Below, in pieces: positions 36,501-44,094 of a stretch of 64,000 bases of DNA. Positions within the stretch are counted from its first letter, which is position 1, and every line of letters begins with the position of its first letter. The notes beneath the pieces were generated by a model that was given only the letters and a program-made list of their open reading frames with translations, had not been told where the DNA came from and searched no databases. The stretch spans positions 6,386,001-6,450,000 of the forward strand of contig OY292280.1 of NCBI GenBank assembly GCA_958496175.1, in the 5' to 3' direction. A program made the translations under genes and the position numbers. Origin of the DNA: Sisyra terminalis. Taxonomy: Eukaryota; Arthropoda; Insecta; Neuroptera; Sisyridae.

Positions 36501-37475
36501 TGAATCATAAGTCTTATTAAATTTTAATTAAGTTTTTTTTTTTCAAAATTTTAATCTTAAATCAGGAAAATAAAACCCAAGAACTTAATTTTCCTACCTT
36601 TTTGAAGCCACTGGTTTTTTTACCAACATAAAATAATAAAAATCCCAACCCCATCTTTGTCCTTCTCCCAGTCACTCTTCCGATTCCTAAATGAAAATTT
36701 CTTTCAAAACCATTACTTTACACTGTCTCGAATTTAAAATTTGGATAATTCTATGATTACCAACTCATGTACAAATATCCATAATTGAATTGCTTGGCAA
36801 TCGAAATACGTATCTGGACAATATGTCAAAAATTGTTTGAGCTTTTGTTTAAGTTTATGTTTATAGTTTACTTTTAAATTGAATTATATACATTAGATCA
36901 CTATATGTTATATATATCATATATGCAACAATTTGATTGGTTAAGATTTTTGGCTCGATTATTAGAAGTGGCGAAGTTTCAAAGCTTTTCGCATCTCTTC
37001 AAAACCTTTTCTCAACAATTGGCATGATTTTTTTTTGAAACTTTTCCATTTTTAGGAAAATCCCGACGTGGCTGATATCGAGGAGTTAGCGAACTCGATT
37101 CACAACATCAGTGAAGCTCGTTATGTGATCAATCAGCTACTGAATTTTGCATTGAGCCAAAGTTATGTAGCGGCTCAACGCGACCTCCAGGTCAAGGATA
37201 AGGATACGGAACTGGAACAAATGAAACAGGAACACAAAATGACGTACCAACTCCTGGATTACATGGTCGATAATACGGACACAATGCAAGTTAGCATGTC
37301 GGCCTCGAATACGACCAACGAAGCTAGTTCCAGCAATAGTAGCCGGTCAACATCCCCAGCCCCTTTTAGACTAGTTCACTCCGATTCCACGTCCCTGACT
37401 CCGCTCCAAATGAAAAAACCGCGACGTGTCATCGTCCCACGGGAAGCTTTACTAGGGCTAGAATCTAACTTATAA
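27510..37475 (+). CDS. Klp31E: Kinesin-4 family motor, KIF21/Klp31E-like, complete, 1003 aa
   Basis: This is a microtubule plus-end motor of the KIF21 group. Coding exons are 27510-27547, 27614-28283, 29463-31059, 32804-32880, 33435-33644 and 37056-37475, all phase-consistent. The motor domain covers residues 1 to about 375 with VAVRIRPQ, the P-loop GQTGSGKT at 86-93, NSQSSRSH (switch I) and DLAGSE at 261-266 (switch II), then [19 protein letters not shown]. The neck and stalk are coiled coil ([43 protein letters not shown]) with an acidic stretch near 536-560. A short exon encodes the [12 protein letters not shown] region. The last exon ends in a serine-rich tail, a stop and AATAAA at 37523. 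Vertebrate KIF21 has a WD40 propeller after the stalk; none is present here. The introns hold a tandem array, MITEs and a foldback. Confidence 0.94.
28727..28947. mobile_element. pogo-like MITE, copy 5, in kinesin intron 2
   Basis: It shows the same ends and interior as the other copies. TA precedes it; the right flank is TG, so one side of the duplication has changed. Confidence 0.85.
29060..29200 (+). repeat. Third partial copy of the 1-870 dispersed repeat
   Basis: CGCCATCTCTATTTG, GGGAACCAAGTCTGC and ATAAGAGTGACA match the 3' part of the copies at 1-870 and 3052-4195. The 5' part is missing. Confidence 0.65.
29228..29300. mobile_element. hAT-type terminal fragment
   Basis: The stretch TTGGGGTTTGATCGAACCCC followed by GGTTAAGAACCACTGG looks like the inverted form of a CAGTGGTTCTTAACC hAT terminus. 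No matching left end is seen beside it. Confidence 0.45.
31190..32715 (+). repeat. Composite tandem array in kinesin intron 3
   Basis: Two modules alternate. Module 1 (about 155-170 bp; CGCAAGTGTTGTATCTTT, then CAATGGAG, CTTGGCGTC and ACCATGTCCAAATTATTTAA) starts near 31269, 31639, 32020, 32172 and 32342. Module 2 (about 200 bp; GGGAGCATTCCCA, AGACAGGTTGGGAAAT, ACCCGATCCATTTGTAACC) lies near 31440-31620, 31800-32000 and 32520-32710. Module 1 can directly follow itself (32020-32490) or alternate with module 2, so the array has grown by unequal exchange at two scales. It is non-coding and stays within the intron. Confidence 0.88.
34285..34505. mobile_element. pogo-like MITE, copy 6 (TA target duplication), in kinesin intron 5
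   Basis: It starts CAGTGTAATCTCACTAATCC, ends GATTATACTG and is flanked by TA on both sides. Confidence 0.88.
34545..34578. repeat. Perfect 15-bp hairpin
   Basis: GAAAGTCTTTCGACC, a TTAT loop and GGTCGAAAGACTTTC pair without mismatch. The arms belong to no repeat family seen elsewhere in the window. A role is unknown. Confidence 0.7.
34808..35801. mobile_element. 994-bp foldback element, 8-bp TSD GTGGACTT
   Basis: The left end is TAGACTGAGCCAAAAAATCG and the right end, read inverted, is TAGACTGGACCAAAAAAATC. The two arms, about 480 bp each, stay complementary nearly to the centre around 35290. GTGGACTT is on both sides (34800-34807 and 35802-35809). It has no coding capacity. A truncated second copy lies at 63331-63940. 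The 8-bp duplication and TAG start suggest hAT-type mobilisation, but the superfamily is not certain. Confidence 0.9.
35898..35931 (-). ncRNA. Hammerhead-type motif, family ii, partly decayed
   Basis: Minus strand: CUGAGGA (35931-35925), one extra A, stem GAUU paired with AAUC around a weak loop, GAAA, then UACAUAUC. The stem-III palindrome is broken (ACAU instead of ACGU). CUA before and UGG after the core still pair with a wobble. Confidence 0.5.
35976..37055. other. Rest of kinesin intron 5
   Basis: Two similar AT-rich blocks (about 36365-36470 and 36580-36660) share AACCCAAGAACTTAATTT-like and ACCACTGGTTT text, so they are a local diverged duplication. A partial family-ii motif in plus orientation lies at 36788-36814 (TTGCTTGGCAATCGAAATAC) without the CUGAGGA box. 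Confidence 0.5.
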
Positions 37476-37522
37476 ATTACCCTTACTAACTTATAATTAG
37501 CACAAAACTAACTAAACTAATT

Positions 37523-37528
37523 AATAAA
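37523..37528 (+). terminator. Polyadenylation signal of the kinesin gene
   Basis: AATAAA lies 48 bases after the stop codon and is followed by a GT/T-rich stretch. It is the first canonical signal downstream of the last exon. Confidence 0.65.
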
Positions 37529-39015
37529 GTGTATTTTCTGGTTAAGCATAACTTGTACCTAACAAGAACGTACATTTTCAAGTATTTATTTATCAAATTA
37601 TTGATTTAATTTTATTTATAATTTTATTAAATTTAAAATTAATCGTCAAAGTTTAATCGTTAAGTAGATTGAAAAACTATAAGGCAGTATTCGAGTTTTA
37701 GAAATTTTTTTCTTTGTATAAGAAATGCATGGATTAGATGGAGTGGCTTTGACGATTGAGAAAAAAAAAATTAAAATTTTAACAAAGCGTGAAATTTTCA
37801 TTTGTCAGTAATAATTTAGACCATACCATTTGCTGACCACAAAAAGGGACGACTTGACCTGATTAGTTCTAGTGCAATCGGACATCATCGCTGAGAGTCG
37901 ATGTTTGTCGATTACACTATATGACGTCATCGTGTGTGGCTGCCAAGGTTCATAAGAACCTTGGCAGCGTATGGTCTAAAAATAATAAACATCGAGTTTT
38001 AAGTAGAAAAGGTTGTTCGTTATTAGGGGTTACCATGAATCAGTATTTTAAATATAATTAGCAGTCTTTCATTAAAAAAAAAAACGGTCCAATTCTTGCA
38101 TTTGTTTAAGGTCACTACTGTACCATTCCAATAAAGTATTTTTTAAAATGTAAAAATACTAATTTTAACTATTTTAAATATTTTAGGGTAGATCAATTAT
38201 CAATTGTTATAAACGTGCAATATTTTCGTTATTTTTCTTAGTATTATTTATTTAGAAATGAAAGTGTCGAACATGTCAAAGGAAATCACACTTTTGGACC
38301 CGGCACTTTGATTTACAAAAGAAAATAAAACCTCTAAAACGGTTACAATACGTATATAATGTTAACTTACTTATAATAAACGTCTTCCATTTGTTTTTCA
38401 TGTGCAAATTCTAATTGGAAAATATTATTTTTTGAAGAAAATACTCCTTTCAAAGTGGTGCACGCATTGACAAATTTTTTTCTGGAAAATTTTCACGCGT
38501 ACAAAGTCGTTAAATATTCGTAAAAATTGTTCAAATTAATTTGTACAGGTTTTCTATTATTATAATATTAATATACATGTTGAAGGTTGTGATTAATTAT
38601 CGTCTATTTTTGTAGATTGTTGCAAATTGAATAAAGAAAATATGTTTTATAATATTAGCTGTTCGTTTTTCAAAAGACAAATTGTTGTATAAGAAAAAAG
38701 GAAGACTGAATTTATTGTTCTAAAACATATGCAATTTTTCGCATTTGTATTTTGATTCGTTACTGCAGAAAATGTTAACTATTTATTGTTGAAAGGAAAT
38801 GTTTTCGATTTTAATATTTATTGTCTATTTGTATCAAACAAGTGAAATAATTTGCTCCAAAACTAATGTACTAGTATTATTACTTAATCAATTAAGACTT
38901 GTAAATAAAAATACAGTTCATTTGTATCAATTTTTTTATTTATAAACCTTAAGAAATTTGCCCATTACATTTCTTAATCCTTTTTTCCGATAAATCTTAT
39001 TTTTTTTCCTTTGAC
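37529..39015. other. Spacer between kinesin and BBS5 (genes converge)
   Basis: The kinesin and BBS5 genes end facing each other. Apart from one short inverted-repeat element at 37815-37980, I see no features in this AT-rich stretch. Confidence 0.5.
37815..37980. mobile_element. Short inverted-repeat element (TTTAGACCATAC ends)
   Basis: TTTAGACCATAC on the left is exactly inverted as GTATGGTCTAAA on the right, 166 bp in all. An internal hairpin CCAAGGTT-CATAAG-AACCTTGG lies near the right end. A longer relative with TTAGACCATTTAG and ATGGCCTAAA ends may be at about 50087-50333. Confidence 0.55.
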
Positions 39016-39019
39016 CTGG

Positions 39020-39215
39020 GGACTTCTCATGAGAGTTCCTCTGCGCTACGTCCTAAAAGGACTATTGCGTCCCAGTTTAATTTCAGTTCCAGTTGGTCAG
39101 GCCTGTTTCTGATATGAATCTCAACAGACAGTCAACTGGATCTCTGTGTATGTTTCCCAACTCATTTCCGGGTGGACCAAGCGAGTTGAGACGACTTTAA
39201 GTCATGGCTGGGCAG
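39020..39215 (-). mobile_element. LINE 3' fragment, copy of 62873-63330
   Basis: The sequence matches 62880-63075 almost base for base (CAGTTCCAGTTGGTCAGG, CAGTCAACTGGATCTCTGTG, GGACCAAGCGAGTTGAGACG). It stops where a TAGGATGTCC element begins, so it is the target of that insertion. Confidence 0.8.
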
Positions 39216-39432
39216 TAGGATGTCCGTTATTTCCCAAATTGATTTTTTTACAGCGATCGCCACCTGAATTTTTAGTCTAAGATAAAAAAAAATATCCAAT
39301 ACAATTAAGCTCTTAATTTATTGATTAAACCGTGCCGGAATCATGTTACTTTTACCTTTAACATTGATAAGTATTTTATTTATTTCCTTTATATATAAAA
39401 TTTATTTTATTAAATTTTATTATTTTATATTA

Positions 39433-39481
39433 TTATTACCTGATGATGGCAGTCAAAAACTGTTGAAACGCGTCGTAATAA
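39433..39481 (+). ncRNA. Hammerhead ribozyme motif, family i
   Basis: UUAUUAC (39433-39439) pairs over seven bases with GUAAUAA (39475-39481) as stem I. CUGAUGA is at 39440-39446. GGCAGU pairs with ACUGUU around CAAAA as stem II, with two G-U pairs. GAAA is at 39465-39468. ACGCGU (39468-39473) is a palindromic loopless stem III and C at 39474 is the cleavage residue. One unpaired U (39447) lies between CUGAUGA and stem II. The loopless stem III would work best between two molecules. Confidence 0.7.
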
Positions 39482-39506
39482 AGTATTTTTTTAATTAAGT
39501 CTCAAA

Positions 39507-39510
<4 letters not shown>

Positions 39511-39562
<52 letters not shown>
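39511..39562. repeat. (TA)n microsatellite, ~26 units
   Basis: An uninterrupted run of TA lies at the 3' end of the hammerhead-bearing element at 39357-39569. It may have grown from that element's ATATATTATTATCC tail. Confidence 0.95.
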
Positions 39563-39566
<4 letters not shown>

Positions 39567-39847
39567 CCATTACTTTTACCATTTAAATAAAATGGGATTA
39601 TTTGACTTTTTACTTTTCATTTTTTTGGAAAAAATTCCGTTTCTTAATAAATACTGCACATATTTTAATCAGATAAATGATTTAATTATTTTTTAAAGCT
39701 TTCCATTCAAAGGATAAAAGGAGATAAAAGATAAGAAGACCTACTTTGTAAAACTATTGGTTAAAAGAGTTAAGTATTTTTACATTATATTCATAAAATA
39801 AAAAATAAAACTTCAATTTTAAGCAATAGTATTGCTTAACGTTGGTT

Positions 39848-40040
39848 TTGGCAACGTTGCATTTTCTACTTTATTTTTTATTCTTTTCGCGATTTTTTGT
39901 TAATACAATTGTGACATCGTATACTTTTCTCTTTTGTGGTTAAATTTTCATTATGAGCCGATTTATTTGCAAATTAATTTAAAAACAAAGTACAAAATGC
40001 AATGTTGCCAGTTTTGGCCTAACTAAAAAGGAAATGAGCC
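39848..40040. mobile_element. Variant copy of the near-palindromic MITE family
   Basis: TTTTGGCAACGTTGCATTTT on the left and AAAATGCAATGTTGCCAG on the right are inverted copies, with ATTATGAGCCGATTTATTTG inside. It lies just downstream of BBS5. Confidence 0.7.
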
Positions 40041-40068
40041 GAAATAAATATTTGAAAAGATACAAATA

Positions 40069-40074
40069 TTTATT
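40069..40074 (-). terminator. Polyadenylation signal of BBS5
   Basis: AATAAA on the minus strand, 34 bases beyond the BBS5 stop codon. Confidence 0.6.
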
Positions 40075-40107
40075 GTAGTCTCTTTTGCTGATATTTGGGC
40101 ATTTGAT

Positions 40108-43100
40108 TTAGTTACTGGGAATGATTTCCCAAAGCTTTTTTGGAGTGATTCGTTCGTTGTTGGTATGATTGTTTTCCATACTCAATCCCAAATAAGAGCA
40201 GTATTTTGGTTCCGGTTGCACAGAACTTGAGGGATCACTATCAATCGCGTAAACTGTTAATATATTTGTTATATCGTTTTTGTTATCATCGATCAAATCA
40301 TCAGGAACATCAAATGATTCCAGTTCGGATTTTGAGCGATCCTCAACTTGATCGCTTTTGGACCAAACGTAGTTAACACCAAAAATTGGATTCGTCTGGA
40401 TAACCTTATGGAGCGTGGTGATTTCTTTGTAGAGAGATTCAAGTTTAGTTTCATCCCCCAGGCGAAAGCCCAGTACATATCCGCCACTGCGATTCGAACT
40501 TATTATTATTAGAGTTAATCCAAATTTCGATTGTTGAACCTTGATCTATTAGAAAAACCATGGAATTTGTCAGGATCGAATTGAAAATCAGGATCTATTG
40601 TTCATAGGGAGATACCAACCGAAACTACTTGAAGATATGGTAAGGATATGTTAAAGTACTCATTGATGTCTGCAAACCAAACAATTCTTATGTTTGTAAC
40701 AATTAAAGTCCCGAGATTTCCTTGGTCACTCGATAAATTCCATACGTTTGTAATATGAGAGAAGACCTGTTCTGATGGTAACATTTTCAATTGCTTATTC
40801 TGAATGATGGATCCTCGCAATCTTAGTTCTCGGTATGGTTTTGATAAAATATAAGCTCTGGAAACATTCAAAATTTTGATATTTAAGAAATACAGTGTAA
40901 TCTCACTAATCCGGCACGATTAAAAACCGGAGGGTACCGGATTATTGGAATGTTCGGATTACTGGATTATGGTGAAAAAGTCATAGGTAATGAATAAAAT
41001 AAAGCATTTCATAGAAGGAATAAATGTATGCACAGGTATAGAGGGGCGAGGGAGGCGTGGGCGGAGGGTACCGGATTATTGGACATGCCGATCTATCGAA
41101 GTGTCGGATTAGTGAGATTATACTGTATATATTTTTTTAGAAGTTTTCTTACTTATGTACTCCCATTACTGAAGTAAAGTGTCTTATATTTCCAGTAATT
41201 AAGTTAGTAAATATAAATTCATATTTCGAATTATTGTAGTTTGTCAAAACGTGCAAAGCTTCCGTTTTACCTTTTAGATTCTAAAAAAAAAGATACGTTT
41301 TTTGTTACCAAAGGTAAACGGTATTTTTGGTTAAATGCATACCACTTTTGTGGAAGGGAATGAATATCAAGGTTTATAAAATACACAGGTGGCCTCATGC
41401 GCTACGTGGTGTATTCAGAAGAAATTCGTAGATATGTTCAGACTGATTCAAATTTCAAAATTCTTCGTATGACGTCATATTTTTTTTTCTAATGGGGCAA
41501 CCTGTGTAATTTACAAACCTTGAATGAATATAATATTATGAGTAATTATTAACTCGAGTGGTTGAATTGAGTAAGGATTCTTAACATAGATTTAAAGCCA
41601 TTTATGTAGTAGTTACATTCTCAAAATGAAAATTTTAATCAAAATACTTCAACCCTTTATTTTACTTCTAATGAATGGAAATAAATTTTCTGTTTAAAGT
41701 AAAAATTCGCAACAATGAATTGTTTGGATTTTTCAGCGAAATTGTTAATTTAATGATTAAAGTGTTCAAGATTTAAATTGTAGATCATGCAATTATTTAT
41801 AAACATTTTCTTGAATGTTTTTCATAATATTAATGGATAATAATATATGTCTTATGGGACTCAATTTCTTCTTTATTATGACGCGTTTCAACATGTTGAA
41901 TAAGACATATATTATTATCCATTAACTTATTGTGACCCGGCAATAAAAAAAATACTTATCAATGTTAAAATTCATAATATTAATCATTTCTCAGGAAAAT
42001 TTCTAAAATTTCCCTTAGGCTATGGAATCAATTGGACCCCGAAGACAAAAAAAATATGATTTTAGTTTTATTGGATTGAATAGAGAAAGTAAGAATTTGG
42101 TGATATTCGATCAAAAATTCTGAATTTTTGTCGCTAAATTTGTAACCAAAAATATGCTAAAACCATTGGGAATAATTTATCGACAAAATGAACAAATGAC
42201 TCGTTTATTTTGAAAGTGGCGTAAGTCCATTTCAAGGACGGTCTATATGGTGATTCTTCTTCTTGTAACTAAAACAAAGTATGTTAATTATTTAACTGCT
42301 AAGTTTTCAGAAATTACTGATTTCATTTTAGTTGTTAACAAAAACGCCAATTATTCCCTCTTCCTTAGTATCTTATGTTCCTATGGTTAAAAATGATAAT
42401 ACTATAGGGATTGTTCTTGAAATGGACTAAACTTACTTTCAAAATAAACGGCGCAAATAATGATCAAAATCGGACCAGCTTTTAATTGAATCGAGCTTTA
42501 AATAAACAGCCAAAAAGATATTACTGTTACTAAAGGGTTTAGTCCAGGCCTTCTTAAACTATGGGTCGCGACCCCAAATGGGGTCACGTAGTAAAATTCT
42601 GGGGTCGCAAGAGATTTCAATGTCACATATTGAAACAAGCCCATCCATATTATTAAATTTTTTCCTAAATTTTAATAAATAAAGAAGACAATTCAGGTTA
42701 TTTCAGATCGGATTTTATTTATTTAATGGTTTTTAGTATTCAAATTAGCAAAGTTTCGATACGTAACGAAACGTAGCTAGTATGAATATTAAAACCATTA
42801 AATAAAAAAAAGAACGACTTAAATAATCTGAACTGTCTTCATTATTTATTAAAAGCTGAGATCTGAATTTTTTCATCTTAATTTTAAATTAATACCTACC
42901 ACCCAACGACTACATTCGAATATATTCGAACGAACTAAAACGGTCAGAATTCTCTTTTATTTATGTTATAGCCAAAAATGCAATTTTGATGATAAAAAGA
43001 GTATATAATTTTTGTAACTATAATATATACAATTTTATAAATTTTTGTGCAATTTTTAATTTCAGATTTTTTTATGTTTCTAAACGAATTCTAAAACTAT

Positions 43101-43851
43101 ATATTTTCATATGTTTATGTATACTATTACATAATAAATAAATCATCAAAAAATATGTATTTATTTTTCTTTTATATTTATATGGGGTCGCCAGGAAATT
43201 CGCAATTATAAATGGGGTCGTGAATGAAAAAAGTTTAAGAAACCCTGGTTTAGTCGGATCAGTATGGGAAGTTGGTTCCCAAATGGGAACCAATATCAAA
43301 ACTTATAACAAAATACATAACAAACAATGATTGCACAGATCCGATTAAACCTTTTCCTTTTTTAAACAAGAAAAAATAAATTACCGAATTTACAAATGTT
43401 GTACTCGTACTAACAATACAGTTGTAACCAATAGCTAAAACAAAATCAGATTAATATTTTATTTTTAGTAAATATGGAAAAGTTAAATTAAATTTAGGGT
43501 TGTCAAGTTTTCAACGAACTGCAATATTCAGTCGCAAAATAAGATACAAATTTTGTAAGTTTCATTGGATTTCAATCATTGAATTAATCAAAATGCTCAC
43601 ATAAATTAATGCTCCGTGATAGAATTAGTTGCCAAATAATTCGTAAGTTTGTTATGACCATTTGACCAACATCTCCTCCATTTCCCTTGGTATCCTCAAT
43701 GGAATCCAACCGATCGACTACCTTCTCTCCAGGCCGCAATTTTATGTAACTTATCGATTTAATATTTTTAGTAATTACACTTTTAATAATAGGTTTTTAC
43801 TTACAAGTAAGGAATGTCGAATTTGACTTCATTATCGACCAAATCGGACAT
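40108..43851 (-). CDS. BBS5: BBS5, BBSome subunit, complete, six exons, 349 aa
   Basis: BBS5 is a core subunit of the BBSome, the coat that moves membrane proteins in cilia; its PH-like domains bind phosphoinositides. Reading down the minus strand, coding exons are 43851-43805, 43749-43601, 43434-43385, 41280-41153, 40857-40620 and 40545-40108. All join in frame and give 349 aa against 341 in human. Landmarks are [15 protein letters not shown] and VITNLRI in exon 2, GYNCI in the 50-bp exon 3, [20 protein letters not shown] in exon 4, then [23 protein letters not shown] and NIRIVW in exon 5, and [15 protein letters not shown] and NPIFGV in exon 6. Two PH-like/DM16 repeats are visible (exons 2-3 and exon 5). 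Intron 3 is about 2.1 kb and holds several transposons. In Drosophila, BBS genes act in ciliated sensory neurons and sperm, so similar expression is expected. Confidence 0.96.
40893..41125. mobile_element. pogo-like MITE, copy 7 (TA target duplication), in BBS5 intron 4
   Basis: The 233-bp full-length copy is flanked by TA on both sides and sits between BBS5 exons 5 and 4, only 27 bases from exon 4. Confidence 0.9.
41368..41522. mobile_element. 155-bp MITE with exact 9-bp TSD AATGAATAT
   Basis: The left end is CAAGGTTTATAAAATACACA and the right end, inverted, is CAAGGTTTGTAAATTACACA. AATGAATAT occurs on both sides (41359-41367 and 41523-41531). A 9-bp duplication is typical of Mutator-like elements. 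It is non-coding and lies in BBS5 intron 3. Confidence 0.85.
41835..41970 (-). mobile_element. Second hammerhead-family-i retroelement, core deleted, 14-bp TSD
   Basis: Flanked by TTCATAATATTAAT on both sides (41821-41834 and 41971-41984). On the minus strand it begins TTTTAACATTGATAAGTATT like the copy at 39357, keeps GAAACGCGTC and TAATAAAG, and ends ATATATTATTATCC. The CUGAUGA box is missing between UUAU and the stem-II hairpin CAACAUGUUG. A perfect 21-bp inverted repeat starting GGATAATAATATATGTC flanks the remnant. Confidence 0.75.
42197..42455. mobile_element. 259-bp MITE with ~44-bp inverted repeats, copy 2
   Basis: It is closely similar to 20182-20437 along its whole length. It starts TGACTCGTTTATTTTGAAAG and ends CTTTCAAAATAAACGGCGCA. 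Confidence 0.85.
42545..43247. mobile_element. 703-bp hAT-like element, 8-bp TSD GTTTAGTC, carrying a hammerhead-tail dimer
   Basis: It starts CAGGCCTTCTTAAACTATGG, then GTCGCGACCCC. It ends AGTTTAAGAAACCCTG. GTTTAGTC is on both sides (42537-42544 and 43248-43255). Blocks of ATGGGGTCG repeat near both ends. There is no transposase. At 42678-42870 it carries two copies of the family-iii hammerhead tail in head-to-head orientation. Confidence 0.88.
42678..42870. mobile_element. Head-to-head pair of family-iii hammerhead tails
   Basis: On plus, GTAACGAAACGTAGCTAG (about 42766-42783) leads into a tail ending GAACTGTCTTC. On minus, ATCGAAACTTTGCTAATT leads into a matching tail ending TGAATTGTCTTC. 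Each half keeps GAAA and the stem-I strand GCTA..TGAAT, but the CUGAUGA box is gone from both. The pair makes a long hairpin with its apex near 42762. Confidence 0.65.
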
Positions 43852-44094
43852 TTTAAAAACCTTAAAAATCAAAGTATGTCCTCAACCTTGGATTAGTGAC
43901 CATCTAAATATTTCATTTGCTGGAAAGGAAACGCATTGTTGTCAAGGCAACAAAAACGTACACAAATCTAAAATACTTCCGAACAAAAAGTTTAAATCAA
44001 TTTTTAGTTCTTCAAAGAAAGTATATAGGTATATACCTAAAAAAAGTTTGTGAATTTACTCGATTTTTTTGAATGGGGTAAGCCGAACTAAAAT

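Larger units (their letters stand above)
39357..39569 (+). mobile_element. 213-bp hammerhead-bearing short retroelement, 11-bp TSD
   Basis: It is flanked by TTACTTTTACC on both sides (39346-39356 and 39570-39580). It starts TTTAACATTGATAAGTATTT, contains a complete hammerhead motif (39433-39481) and ends in a long TA microsatellite and TATTATCCA. A second copy lies at 41835-41970 on the minus strand with a 14-bp duplication. Variable-length duplications point to target-primed insertion. The hammerhead points to a Penelope-like origin. Confidence 0.75.
39216..39640. mobile_element. hAT-like element fragment (TAGGGTGTCC family), itself interrupted
   Basis: Its left end TAGGATGTCCGTTATTTCCC matches the complete element at 60158-61208. 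The match runs to 39356, resumes at 39570 (or 39581 after the duplicated bases) and fades near 39640. The gap is a 213-bp insertion with an 11-bp target duplication. Confidence 0.8.

Noticed and set aside
42745..42785. Active hammerhead at the family-iii motif inside the hAT-like element
   Set aside because: GAAA and stem I remain, but CUGAUGA is absent on both strands, so it is listed only as a tail remnant.
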